From JASLBX01 sp036374175 (GTDB lineage: Bacteria > Actinomycetota > Actinomycetes > Jiangellales > Jiangellaceae): a stretch of 64,000 nt of DNA. Positions 23,437 through 31,813 of this stretch are shown in pieces. The notes under the pieces are model-generated. The model searched no databases. It was given only the letters and a program-made list of their open reading frames with translations, and had not been told where the DNA came from. Position numbers and translations under genes: made by a program. The stretch lies in contig DASUUH010000124.1 of NCBI GenBank assembly GCA_036374175.1, forward strand, positions 50,528 to 114,527, in the 5' to 3' direction. Every line of letters starts with the position of its first letter. Position 1 is the stretch's first letter.

Positions 23437-24845
23437 CTAAAGCCGGCCCGCAGCGCTGGGTCATGTCCGACGCGGTTCCGTGGGCCATGACCCAGCGGCA
23501 ACGTCATCGTGAACGTTGCGCCGTGGCCGAGAGTGGAATCCACCGAGACCGTTCCGTGGTGGGCCTCGACGAGTTCACGAACCACAGCGAGGCCGATGCC
23601 AGAGCCGCTCACTGTTCGACTGTTCGGGCCGCGCCAACGGCGCTCGAACACATGCGGAACGTCCTCGGCTGCGATGCCCGGGCCGGTGTCGGCGACCTGC
23701 ACAACCGCTCGCTCGTCATCGCAGAACACCCGTACGGTGACCGCGTCGCCCGGGCGGCAGAACCGCGCGGTGTTCGCCAGCAGGTTGACGACTACCTGAT
23801 GAATGCGGTCGGGGTCAGCCTGCACAGGGACCGGTTCGGAGATCTCGCAACGGACGGTCAGCCCGGCGGCCCGAAGCTGCGGCTCCTGACTATCCACGGC
23901 GTCACGCACCGCCGCGGCCACGTCGAGATCGGCGAGCCGCAGGGAGGTGGCCGCCGCTTCGGCAGAAGCTAGCTGGGCGAGGTCGTCCATGACGCGGGCG
24001 AGCCGGAGCGTCTGGTCGTGCAGCCCGGCCAATCGCGCCGGATCCGGCTCGCCGAGCCCGTCTCGCAATTCCTCGAGCCCGGCCTGCAGAGCGGCCAGCG
24101 GATTGCGCAGCTCGTGAGCGATGTCCGCGGCCTGTCTGCGGCGGACGGCTTCGGCCGTCGCGACTTCGTCCGCCATGGTGTCGAAGGCCACGGCAACCTC
24201 GCCAAGCTCCCCTGGGGGACGGATCCCCACCCGGGCGGCGCGGTCACCGGCGGCGAAAGCGCGGGCCGTGCCGGCGAACGCCGCGAGCGGTGTCGTCAAA
24301 CGGCGGCTGACGTACCAGCTGACGGCCAGGGCGATCATGAGCGCGACGGCCGCCGCACCGGCGACCCACCACCAGGCAACGGTCCGGCCGCTGCTTGATG
24401 CGGCTGCGGCGGGGAACGTGAGCTCGACCGTACCGACCCGTCCGCCGTCCACGATCACGTCCACCTGCAGCCCTGGCTGGCCGTTGACGCGGCCTGGCGC
24501 GTGCTCGGCGCCGTGGCCCCGCTGGCCCATCGGTGTCGTGCCGGCCACGACCTCGCCCGTCCCGTCCAGCACCACCAGCCGGGCACCGGCGGCGGTAGCG
24601 ACGGCGTTGACCGATCCGAGGTCCGCACCGGCCCAGCCGCCGGCCGCAAGGTACGCATCGGCGGCGGCATCGGCGACCCGCTCGGCCACCTGCTGGCGTT
24701 CCTCGGACTGGATGGTCGCCACCCCACGGTCGGTACCGATCAGAGCAGCGGTAGTGAGGACGGCGATCGAACTGAGCGCCACCAGCACGAAGGCGACGAG
24801 CAGCCGACGTCCCAGCGGCCCGAGCGGCCTCGCCACTGCGCTCAC
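23433..24845 (-). CDS. Sensor histidine kinase (BaeS-like)
   Basis: Protein of 470 residues from the GTG at 24845. TM1 about 15-35 (LLVAFVLVALSSIAVLTTAAL), extracytoplasmic sensor to about 150, TM2 near 155-180, HAMP, then phospho-acceptor His in AADIAHELRNPLAALQAGLEEL near 258, N box NLLANTARFCRPGD, G1 VADTGPGIAAEDVPHVFERR, G2 GSGIGLAVVRELVEAHHG. The GTG overlaps the stop of the upstream response regulator (GTGA), so they are translationally coupled. Longer upstream frames run antisense to real coding sequence and were rejected. Confidence 0.93.
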   Translation of the reverse strand: MSAVARPLGPLGRRLLVAFVLVALSSIAVLTTAALIGTDRGVATIQSEERQQVAERVADAAADAYLAAGGWAGADLGSVNAVATAAGARLVVLDGTGEVVAGTTPMGQRGHGAEHAPGRVNGQPGLQVDVIVDGGRVGTVELTFPAAAASSSGRTVAWWWVAGAAAVALMIALAVSWYVSRRLTTPLAAFAGTARAFAAGDRAARVGIRPPGELGEVAVAFDTMADEVATAEAVRRRQAADIAHELRNPLAALQAGLEELRDGLGEPDPARLAGLHDQTLRLARVMDDLAQLASAEAAATSLRLADLDVAAAVRDAVDSQEPQLRAAGLTVRCEISEPVPVQADPDRIHQVVVNLLANTARFCRPGDAVTVRVFCDDERAVVQVADTGPGIAAEDVPHVFERRWRGPNSRTVSGSGIGLAVVRELVEAHHGTVSVDSTLGHGATFTMTLPLGHGPRNRVGHDPALRAGFS

Positions 24846-25534
24846 CGGTCCTTCGGCAGCGTGAGCCGGTAGCCGACCCCGAGGACCGTCTCGATGACAT
24901 CGCTGCCGGCCCCCAGCTTGCGACGCAGGTTCTTCACGTGCGAGTCGATCGTCCGCTCGTACCCGGCGAACTCGTAGCCGCGGACCCGGTTGACAAGCTC
25001 GTACCTGGAGTACACCCGCTGCGGCGCCGACGCCATGGCGGTCAGCAGACCCCACTCGGTAGGTGTCAGGTCCAGCAGTTGACCGTCCAGTTCAGCGGTG
25101 TGCCGCTGCTCGTCGATCAGCAACCGGCCGCCACCGTAGGACAATCTGCCGTTCGCCGGCGGCTGTCCGGCGGACCTGCGATGCAGCACGGCCTGAACTC
25201 TTAGGACGAGTTCGGTCGGCGAGAACGGCTTGACCACGTAGTCGTCGGCCCCCTGCTGCAGGCCGCGGATACGGTCCTCGACGCCGCTGCGTGCGGTAAG
25301 GACGATCACCGGGATGTCACCGGACTCGTGTGCTGCGGCGAGCACGTCCAGGCCGTCAAGGTCCGGCAACCCGAGGTCGAGTACGACAAGGTCAATGCCA
25401 CCCGCCGCGAGTTGCTGCAACGCGTGAATGCCGGATTCGGTCGTGTGCACGACGTAATCGGCGCGCTCGAGGTAACGGCGCAGCAAGTCGCGGATCTCCC
25501 GGTCATCCTCGACGACCATGACGGTACTTCGCAT
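24842..25534 (-). CDS. OmpR-family response regulator
   Basis: Protein of 230 residues: receiver with VVEDDREIRDLLRRYL, phospho-acceptor in LVVLDLGLPDLDG, VIVLTARSG and DDYVVKPFSP; winged helix with LTPTEWGLLTAMASAPQRVYSR and TIDSHVKNLRRKLG, ending VLGVGYRLTL. Cognate to the kinase with which it overlaps by 4 bp. It begins 13 bp after the DUF6544-like gene upstream, so these three genes probably form one operon. Confidence 0.95.
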   Translation of the reverse strand: MRSTVMVVEDDREIRDLLRRYLERADYVVHTTESGIHALQQLAAGGIDLVVLDLGLPDLDGLDVLAAAHESGDIPVIVLTARSGVEDRIRGLQQGADDYVVKPFSPTELVLRVQAVLHRRSAGQPPANGRLSYGGGRLLIDEQRHTAELDGQLLDLTPTEWGLLTAMASAPQRVYSRYELVNRVRGYEFAGYERTIDSHVKNLRRKLGAGSDVIETVLGVGYRLTLPKDR

Positions 25535-25547
25535 GCCGTGAGCTCGC

Positions 25548-26390
25548 TCAGTACGGCAGCCCGCGGCGCACCCGAACCGCCCGGATCGAGTCGTCGACCT
25601 GGTTGAGCCGCATGTCGACGTCAAGATCGACGTTGGCGGCGAATCCGTCGACGTCCAGCCGGAACCACGGCCGGTCTTCGTCCTCCCACGTCACCTCGAT
25701 ATGCCGGGGCAGGGCGATGCCGTCGACCACGAACCAGTCGCGCATGTCCACGTACCACCACAACTTCTCGCCGCCGAGCCCCTTGTGGCGCAGCGCGGCG
25801 AACCGGTGCGGACGCTCGCCGTCGAAGTGCAACCAGGCCGAGTCGGTGCCGGCGTGGAACGGCACTTCGAGCCGCACGGTGGAGGCGTCGTCCTCGACCG
25901 CCTTGACCGGTGTGCCGTCGGCGAACACGGACGGGATCAGGACTCCCTCGCTCCAGAGGAACAGGTTCGCGCCCTGGTCGATCTCGTCGCCGACGTCGGG
26001 CCGACGCTCAGGACCGGCCATGCCGCGGCCGCGAACGTAAGCGTCGATCACTTCGAGGACCGTCCGGCCGTACCACGTGACGTTGATGTCGCTGGCGAAG
26101 TCGCGGCCCACCCGATGCCTGGTCAGCATGCGAACCGGCAGCCACGGCGATCGCCCGAGGCGGACCTTCGCCCGGCCCCACATCGCGATGCTGTCCATCC
26201 GGGGGACGAAGCCATCGTGGTCGAGATCCAAATGCGCAGCCAGCAGCGCCGGGACGGTGGAATCGAGAGGGACCAGACCGCGGTCGTGGGACTTGCCGAC
26301 CGGCGTCGGTGGTCCAGGGCGAACCCCGAAGCCCGCCGTGACGGCCGCCGCCCCCGCGACGGCCAGCGAACCAGTAACGAGCAGACTCAT
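25548..26390 (-). CDS. DUF6544/DUF6920-like protein
   Basis: Protein of 280 residues with a short hydrophobic N-terminus (LLVTGSLAVAGAAAVTAGFG) that may anchor or export it, and a beta-rich body. Recognisable segments are GMAGPERRPDVGDEIDQGANL, LWSEGVLIPSVF and LPRHIEVTWEDEDRPWF. It is a paralogue of the gene at 59632-60441, sharing IDQGANLxLWxE and the ending pattern. I place both in the DUF6544/DUF6920-type group with some uncertainty about the number. No function is known. GGAGGTGCGAC precedes the ATG. It heads the operon with the second two-component system. Confidence 0.65.
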   Translation of the reverse strand: MSLLVTGSLAVAGAAAVTAGFGVRPGPPTPVGKSHDRGLVPLDSTVPALLAAHLDLDHDGFVPRMDSIAMWGRAKVRLGRSPWLPVRMLTRHRVGRDFASDINVTWYGRTVLEVIDAYVRGRGMAGPERRPDVGDEIDQGANLFLWSEGVLIPSVFADGTPVKAVEDDASTVRLEVPFHAGTDSAWLHFDGERPHRFAALRHKGLGGEKLWWYVDMRDWFVVDGIALPRHIEVTWEDEDRPWFRLDVDGFAANVDLDVDMRLNQVDDSIRAVRVRRGLPY

Positions 26391-26679
26391 GTCGCACCTC
26401 CACGTCAGACCGGTGCATCCACTTCAGCCTTGCTCGCATCGGAGGATCGGTGCAGGGGCGTAGGTCCCGCTCGTGGTCGGCAATCGGCCCTGACGGGAGG
26501 GGCCGGCCGGAAACGTGCCGGCCCGGCGTCCCGCCCGGCGGTGAGTTGGGCCAGCACGCGGTGGCCGAGGGCTACGCGGGCCGGGCAGAGCAGTTGATCC
26601 GGCAGTCGCCAGGTACCGAGCGGGCCGACGCACCGCTGACCGCGCGAGAACGCGAGGTGCTGGCACTGGTCGTGCGGCA

Positions 26680-26758
26680 CGGATTCGAGGTGACCGAACA
26701 GGTGCGGCTGCCCAACGGCCCGCCCCTCACCCTGATGTGGCGCGAGCCGCAGGGCTGA
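26680..26758 (+). pseudogene. C-terminal remnant of a GNAT acetyltransferase
   Basis: The end of a 102-codon frame, VRHGFEVTEQVRLPNGPPLT followed by LMWREP, looks like the C-terminus of GNAT acetyltransferases (YERHGFEVT...RLPDGP...MWREP). The upstream part of the frame has no GNAT character, and no acetyl-CoA-binding motif is visible in any frame before it. It sits in a 520-bp gene-poor stretch (26391-26913) that otherwise contains only the palindromic element copy B and a small CCGGCTGG-C-CCAGCCGG hairpin at 26884-26900. Confidence 0.35.
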
Positions 26759-26785
26759 GCTGACGGTCTGCGCGCGCCTCAACCA

Positions 26786-26875
26786 CCAAGATCATGCTGC
26801 GGCCGGAGTAAGTGGTCGATCCGCCCCATTTGCCGGGCCGGCGAGGACCTTTCTCCGGTCGCACCATGATCTTGG
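26786..26875. repeat. Dispersed palindromic element, copy B
   Basis: Arms 26786-26808 and 26853-26875 match at 21 of 23 positions (ends CCAAGATCATG / CATGATCTTGG) around a 44-base loop. The 38 bases from GGCCGGAGTAAGTGG to TTTGCCGGGC are identical to copy A at 13036-13125, while the outer arms differ but stay complementary. It lies downstream of the 8-oxoguanine-deaminase-type gene, in a gene-poor gap. Confidence 0.8.
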
Positions 26876-26913
26876 ACTCCTAGCCGGCTGGCCCAGCCGG
26901 TCGCCTCGGCGTT

Positions 26914-28275
26914 TTACCCGTCCAGCAACCGGTGTGCTGCCCGGGCCGCCTCGCGGGCGATCTGGCCGGAGTCGGCGGTCAGCAGCTGACCGTCCTCCAC
27001 GACGACACGGCCGTCTACCAGCAATAGAGCCAGTGGCGGCAGCGAGCCCATCACCAGCGCGGCGACCTTGTCCTCGATGGTGGAGTGTTCGACCCCGTCG
27101 AGCTTCCATACGGCCAGGTCGGCCAGCTTGCCGACCTCGATCGAACCGAGGTCGTCGGATCGTCCCACCACCTCCGCTCCACCCATCGTGCCGAGCCGCA
27201 GGGCCTGTCGGGCGGTCAGTGCGCTGGGACCGAGGCGAGCGCGGGCGAACAACAGGGCGGCACGTAGTTCGGTGCCGAGGCCGCCGTTCTCATTGGACGC
27301 CGCGCCATCGACACCAAGACCCACCGGCACCCCGGCCGCCAGCATCTCCGGCACGCGGGCGATTCCCGCGCCGAGCCGCGCGTTGGACGACGGGCAATGG
27401 GCGACGCCGGTACCGGTTGCGGAGTACCGGGAGATGTCACTGTCACTGAGGTGGACACTGTGGGCCAGCCACACGTCATCGCCCAGCCAGCCCACTGAGT
27501 CGAGGTAGTCGGTCGGGCGCATGCCGAACTCGGCCAAGCACTGGTCCTCCTCCTCGACCGTCTCTGATCCGTGGGTATGCAGGCGGACGCCGAGTGAGCG
27601 GCCGAGGGCTGCGGATTCGCGAAGCAGATCGGTGGTCACGGAGAACGGCGAGCAGGGTGCGACGGTGATTCGGAGCATGGAGTGCGGCGACGGATCGTGG
27701 TAGGTCTCCACCGCGCGAGCGCTCGAGGTCAGGATGGTGTCGATGTCCTCGACGGCGAAATCCGGTGGGAGACCACCGTCGGATTGGCCGCGATCCATCG
27801 AGCCGCGGCTCGCGTGCAGCCGCAGGCCAAGTTCACCGGCTGCCCGGATCTCGGTTCCCAGCAGGTCTCCGCCGTTCCGCGGAAATATGTAGTGGTGGTC
27901 GGCTGCGGTCGTGCATCCGGACAGCAGCAACGACGTGATCGAGCCGCGAGCTGCCGCGTAAGCCCCGTCTTCGTCGATGCGCGCCCATATCGGGTACAAC
28001 GCCGTGAGCCAGTCGAACAGGATCGCGTTCTGCGCCAGGCCGCGGGTCAGCCATTGGTAGAAGTGATGGTGGGTATTGACCAGACCCGGCGTGACGAGGT
28101 GCCCGGCCGCCTCGACGCGCCGCTCGGTGGCACCCGGCGGCGGGGCCGGTGCCGGCCCAGATCCGACGGCGACGATCTGATTGCCATCGACGATCACGTG
28201 GCCGGTCGGGATCTCGGTTCCGTTGGCGTCGACCGTAGCGATGGTGGCGTTCTCGATGACGATTCGCGCTGCCAT
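26914..28275 (-). CDS. 8-oxoguanine/guanine-deaminase-type amidohydrolase
   Basis: Protein of 453 residues of the ATZ/TRZ-type amidohydrolase family. Metal ligands: VNTHHHFYQWLTRGLAQN near residue 67, HTHGSETVEEEDQC near 240, LAHSVHLSD near 280 and GLGVDGAASNENGG near 330. The NTHHHFYQ and DGAASNE motifs match 8-oxoguanine deaminases rather than SsnA or cytosine deaminase. Such enzymes turn 8-oxoguanine into urate or guanine into xanthine, both of which feed the neighbouring urate and xanthine pathway. The ATG at 28275 is preferred to a longer frame. It is divergent from uraD. Confidence 0.85.
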   Translation of the reverse strand: MAARIVIENATIATVDANGTEIPTGHVIVDGNQIVAVGSGPAPAPPPGATERRVEAAGHLVTPGLVNTHHHFYQWLTRGLAQNAILFDWLTALYPIWARIDEDGAYAAARGSITSLLLSGCTTAADHHYIFPRNGGDLLGTEIRAAGELGLRLHASRGSMDRGQSDGGLPPDFAVEDIDTILTSSARAVETYHDPSPHSMLRITVAPCSPFSVTTDLLRESAALGRSLGVRLHTHGSETVEEEDQCLAEFGMRPTDYLDSVGWLGDDVWLAHSVHLSDSDISRYSATGTGVAHCPSSNARLGAGIARVPEMLAAGVPVGLGVDGAASNENGGLGTELRAALLFARARLGPSALTARQALRLGTMGGAEVVGRSDDLGSIEVGKLADLAVWKLDGVEHSTIEDKVAALVMGSLPPLALLLVDGRVVVEDGQLLTADSGQIAREAARAAHRLLDG

Positions 28276-28366
28276 GCCGGCAACTGTGCCAGCCGCCTGG
28301 TCCGCGCCGCAGCGTGTGAGCGCATTAGGGTGGCGATATCCGCGTGCCGGCAGAGGGAGCGTGTCG

Positions 28367-28882
28367 ATGCCCGAGCTTGACCGGCTCGGCCTGGTGGCGT
28401 TCAACTCGCTGCCTGCGGACCGGGCCGAGAGCGCGCTACTGGCGTGCTGCTCGTCCCGCCAGTGGGCCGGCAGGCTGCTCGCCGGGCGGCCGTACTCGTC
28501 CGTCGACGAGGTCTACGCCGCTGCCGATGCCGCGCTCGACGAGTTGACCGAAGCCGACATCGACGAGGCGCTCGCCGGCCACCCGCGGATCGGCGAACGT
28601 GCCGGCGCCGGCTATTCGGCGTGGTCCAACCAGGAGCAGGCCGGCGTCGCGAGCGCGGCCGAGCGCACCCACGCTGCGCTGGCTGCGGCCAACCGCGCCT
28701 ACGAGCAGCGATTCGGTCACGTGTATCTGGTCTGCGCCACTGGGAAGACCGCGGACGAGCTGCTGGCGATCCTCGACGATCGTCTCGGCAACGACCCCGC
28801 GACGGAGCGCCGGGTGGTCCGCAGCGAACTCGGCAAGATCAATCGGATCCGCCTCGAACGGATGCTGGCTGAAGGGACGTGA
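28367..28882 (+). CDS. uraD: OHCU decarboxylase
   Basis: Protein of 171 residues, normal for 2-oxo-4-hydroxy-4-carboxy-5-ureidoimidazoline decarboxylase. Signature segments are FNSLPADRAESALLACCSS, ALAGHPRIGE (catalytic His region), SNQEQAG and VYLVCATGKTADELL, ending RSELGKINRIRLERML. It performs the last step from urate to S-allantoin. The AGAGGGAGC ribosome site places the start at the ATG at 28367. The next gene (uraH) begins 3 bp after its stop, so the three urate genes form one operon. Confidence 0.95.
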   Translation: MPELDRLGLVAFNSLPADRAESALLACCSSRQWAGRLLAGRPYSSVDEVYAAADAALDELTEADIDEALAGHPRIGERAGAGYSAWSNQEQAGVASAAERTHAALAAANRAYEQRFGHVYLVCATGKTADELLAILDDRLGNDPATERRVVRSELGKINRIRLERMLAEGT

Positions 28883-28885
28883 CGA

Positions 28886-29215
28886 GTGAGCACACTGTCG
28901 ACACACGTACTGGACACCTCGAGGGGCCGGCCGGCGTCCGGCGTGGTCGTCCAGTTGGAGCAGGTTGCCGGCGGTGGCATGCTGGCCAATGCCGTGACTG
29001 ACGAAAGCGGCCGGATCGCAGGGTTCGGTCCCGACGACGTCCCCCCCGGGCCGTACCGGCTGGTGTTCCAGACCGGCGCCTATTTCGCGGCCCTCGGCGA
29101 GCCGAGCTTCTTCCCCCGCGTGACCGTCGAGTTCGAGATCGCCGACCGTGGCGAGCACTACCACGTTCCCCTGCTGCTGAGCCCGTACGGGTTCACGACG
29201 TACCGGGGAAGCTAA
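28886..29215 (+). CDS. uraH: 5-hydroxyisourate hydrolase
   Basis: Protein of 109 residues of the transthyretin-like family: STHVLDTSRGRPASGVVVQL at the N-terminus with the conserved His, an internal ESGRIAGF, and the diagnostic C-terminal YHVPLLLSPYGFTTYRGS containing the YRGS tetrapeptide. It hydrolyses 5-hydroxyisourate, the uricase product, to OHCU, the substrate of the upstream gene's product. The GTG start at 28886 is 3 bp past uraD, and uricase starts 3 bp after its own stop. Confidence 0.96.
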   Translation: MSTLSTHVLDTSRGRPASGVVVQLEQVAGGGMLANAVTDESGRIAGFGPDDVPPGPYRLVFQTGAYFAALGEPSFFPRVTVEFEIADRGEHYHVPLLLSPYGFTTYRGS

Positions 29216-29218
29216 GCG

Positions 29219-30085
29219 ATGGGCATCGTCCTTGGGCCTAACCAGTACGGGAAGGCCGAGACTCACGTGGTCCGGATCTACCGCGACACCCCGCGGCACC
29301 GGATCCGCGATCTGGTGGTGTCGACCACGCTTGCGGGCGACTTCGACGCCGCACACGTCTCCGGCGACCAGTCGGCGGTACTGCCGACCGACTCGCAGAA
29401 GAACACCGTGTTCGCCTACGCCAAAGAACATGGCGTCGACGCGATCGAGGATTTCGCGCTCCGGCTGGCCCGGCATTTCGTCGCCGACGTCCTGGGTGTA
29501 ACCGCAGCGCGCATCGAGGTCGACGAATACGAATGGGAGCGGATCAACGTCGGCGGCAAGGGCCACGACCACGCGTTCTCCCGCAGTGGCCGAGAGGTGC
29601 GGACGACGGCGGTCACGGTCGACGCCGACGGTAGGGTCGACGTCGAGTCGGGGTTGAAGGACCTGACAGTGCTCAAATCGACCGGCTCTGAGTTCCAGGG
29701 TTTTCTGCGGGACCGGTACACCACCCTCGCTGACACGACTGACCGCATTCTGGCGACCTCGCTCGTGGTGCGGTGGCGCTACCTCGGTCCCGATACCGAT
29801 TGGTCGGTGGCCTACTCGCAGATACGCGACGTGCTGCTCGAGCGGTTCGCGTCAACGCACAGCAAGGCGCTCCAGCACACGCTGTGGGAGATGGGCCGAG
29901 GGGTTCTCGAAACCCGCCAGGATGTCGCCGAGATCCGGCTGACCGCGCCGAACAAGCACCACTTCGCCGTCGACCTGAGCCCGTTCGGGCTCGACAACCC
30001 GGGTGAGGTCTTCTTCGCCGCGGACCGCCCGTATGGGTTGATCGAAGCCACGGTCCGCCGGGACGACCACTCCCAATCGCGTTGA
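29219..30085 (+). CDS. pucL: Urate oxidase (uricase)
   Basis: Protein of 288 residues, standard for cofactor-free uricase: NQYGKAETHVVRIYRD at the start, VLPTDSQKNTVFAYAKEHG (the catalytic TDS-x-KNT region) near residue 58, STGSEFQGFLRDRYTTL (urate-binding) near 160 and LTAPNKHHFAVDL near 242. It converts urate to 5-hydroxyisourate and hydrogen peroxide. It is the last gene of the uraD-uraH-uricase operon. Its TGA at 30083-30085 lies inside the left arm of the hairpin shared with the convergent pucR gene. Confidence 0.97.
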   Translation: MGIVLGPNQYGKAETHVVRIYRDTPRHRIRDLVVSTTLAGDFDAAHVSGDQSAVLPTDSQKNTVFAYAKEHGVDAIEDFALRLARHFVADVLGVTAARIEVDEYEWERINVGGKGHDHAFSRSGREVRTTAVTVDADGRVDVESGLKDLTVLKSTGSEFQGFLRDRYTTLADTTDRILATSLVVRWRYLGPDTDWSVAYSQIRDVLLERFASTHSKALQHTLWEMGRGVLETRQDVAEIRLTAPNKHHFAVDLSPFGLDNPGEVFFAADRPYGLIEATVRRDDHSQSR

Positions 30086-30145
30086 TCATGGGCAAATAAC
30101 CCCTTCCACGCCCGGCGGAGGTGGCATCCGCCCATGATCAACGCG
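30078..30145. terminator. Hairpin shared by uricase and pucR, containing both stop codons
   Basis: Perfect 16-bp arms CGCGTTGATCATGGGC (30078-30093) and GCCCATGATCAACGCG (30130-30145) with a 36-base loop. The uricase TGA (30083-30085) is in the left arm and the pucR TGA (complement of 30138-30140) is in the right arm. A bidirectional terminator is the natural reading; there is no long T-run. Confidence 0.7.
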
Positions 30146-31691
30146 GAAGGTGGCTCGCGGGGAGCGAGTGAAGCGCGAGCAGCATGTCGACCCGGTCCTC
30201 GAGCCGGTTCATGTCGCGGCCGGTGACCTCCTCGACCCGGCCGATCCGGTACCGGACGGTGTTTACGTGCAGATGCATGGCCTCGGCACACCGGCTCCAG
30301 GATCCGTCCGCCCGGAGGAATGCGTACAGGGTCGGTACCAGGTCCGTGCCGTGTTCGGCGTCGTAACTAAGCACCGGGCCCATCACCCGGGTGGCGAACG
30401 CCCGCCTGATGTCGTCCGGCACTGTGCCCAACAGCAGGACGTGTGAGGTGACATCGTCACTGGTCACCACGGACACTGGCGCGTCACGCAGTTCGGCCAG
30501 CCGGACCGCATGCCACGCCTCGTCCAGCGCTCCGGACAGCGCCTGCGGGTCGACCCAAGCCGACAACCCGGCCACCACGCGTCCATGTCCGATTCCAGGT
30601 TGCAGGCGGTTCAACGCCGCGCGCAGCATCTCGCCGGCTTCGGTCGGTCCGCCGGTCAGGATCGTCACAGCGCGCCCGTCGAATACACCTGTCACCGGCC
30701 GGTCGACCACCTGGAGGGCGGCATCGTGCAGAACGGCATGGGCCAGATCCGGCCGGCCAGGGCAGTCAGCAGCCACGACCAGGCACTTCGTGTGCGGATC
30801 GGCGCCCAGGTCGGCGATTCGGACCGCCACCTCAGCACTGGTCGACTGGCCGGCCGCGATGAGCGCGAGGGCCTCGTCGGCGATCCGGCGGTCGGCCTGG
30901 CGGCGCTCGTCCCACCGGCGGTGCTCCAGAGCGATCACCGTGGCCAGCTCGCCCACTGCCACGGCTACGTCGTCTGACCAGCCTCGATGATCTCCGTCGC
31001 AGACCAGGAACCACGCGGTCATCCGGTAGTCCAGGCGGGAGTCGATCGCGACGATCGACACCGTCGAGCCGTCCCGAAGCTGAACCGCAGTCGGCAACCG
31101 GTCAGCGGTCAGGAAACGACGCGTCACCACCCCGACGTCCTCAGTACCGAGGCCGCCGGCCGCAGCCGACACGTGCCGGCCGGAGGGGCTGAGTACCCGA
31201 CACGTCACGCCGACTTCCCGGCCGATCAGCGTGAGCAACTCGTCAACCGAACGTCCGTCGGCGATCGCCGTGAGCAGCCGGCGTTGGCGTCCCAGTGCGG
31301 TTGCCAGCGCCCGCTCTCGTTCGGCCTCATGATGCGCGGCGACGAACTCGCTGATCCGGCCGAATGACACGTCGACCGGCACTCGGATCAACGGGACATC
31401 GTGGTTCCGGCAGGCCTCAACGACGTCGTCCGGAATGAGGCCGAACGCCGCCTCGCCAGCAGCGAGCCCAACGACGCCGGCGTCGGCCAGCGCGCGTACG
31501 AACCTCTCACTGTCGCCGGGGTCCCGGCGCCACATCAGCCCGCTCAGGACCAACGGCTGACCGGGCAGGTAGCGGCTCGGATCGAGCAGGTCGGTGGTGA
31601 ACACAGCGGTGACCGGACGGTCGAGATGACCGCCATCGTAGAGAACCGCCAGCCTGAGGCCGGGATGTTCGACGAGGTCGCGCAACTTCAT
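30138..31691 (-). CDS. pucR: PucR-family transcriptional regulator
   Basis: Protein of 517 residues. The N-terminal PucR ligand domain (LRDLVEHPGLRLAVLYDGGHLDRPVTAVFTT style, about 1-125), a GGDEF-like central part (about 160-400) and a C-terminal CdaR/PucR helix-turn-helix (FLRADGSWSRCAEAMHLHVNTVRYRIGRVEE, about 460-500) are all visible. It regulates purine catabolism genes in response to a pathway intermediate. AGGAG at 31696-31700 fixes the ATG at 31691. It lies between the uricase operon (convergent) and the xanthine dehydrogenase operon (divergent), with a 120-bp promoter region shared with the latter. Confidence 0.93.
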   Translation of the reverse strand: MKLRDLVEHPGLRLAVLYDGGHLDRPVTAVFTTDLLDPSRYLPGQPLVLSGLMWRRDPGDSERFVRALADAGVVGLAAGEAAFGLIPDDVVEACRNHDVPLIRVPVDVSFGRISEFVAAHHEAERERALATALGRQRRLLTAIADGRSVDELLTLIGREVGVTCRVLSPSGRHVSAAAGGLGTEDVGVVTRRFLTADRLPTAVQLRDGSTVSIVAIDSRLDYRMTAWFLVCDGDHRGWSDDVAVAVGELATVIALEHRRWDERRQADRRIADEALALIAAGQSTSAEVAVRIADLGADPHTKCLVVAADCPGRPDLAHAVLHDAALQVVDRPVTGVFDGRAVTILTGGPTEAGEMLRAALNRLQPGIGHGRVVAGLSAWVDPQALSGALDEAWHAVRLAELRDAPVSVVTSDDVTSHVLLLGTVPDDIRRAFATRVMGPVLSYDAEHGTDLVPTLYAFLRADGSWSRCAEAMHLHVNTVRYRIGRVEEVTGRDMNRLEDRVDMLLALHSLPASHLPR

Positions 31692-31813
31692 GGGCACTCC
31701 TGTTTGGAGGATCCTACAACTGGGCGACCCGCCAGAGCGGCGCAATTCGTATTCTCGCCGCTGGGCAGGGATGTTCATGCCGAGGTCTACTTCTCAGCAA
31801 CAAGGCGGTGACG

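Noticed and set aside
23159..23440. Alternative plus-strand frame overlapping the small secreted-protein gene
   Set aside because: Lacks a ribosome site and signal peptide, while the frame from 23065 has both.
24209..24220. CCCCTGGGGG inside the second histidine kinase gene, similar to the CstR-type core
   Set aside because: It is within coding sequence, lacks the ATAC/GTAT flanks and is not near a promoter; probably chance at this GC content.
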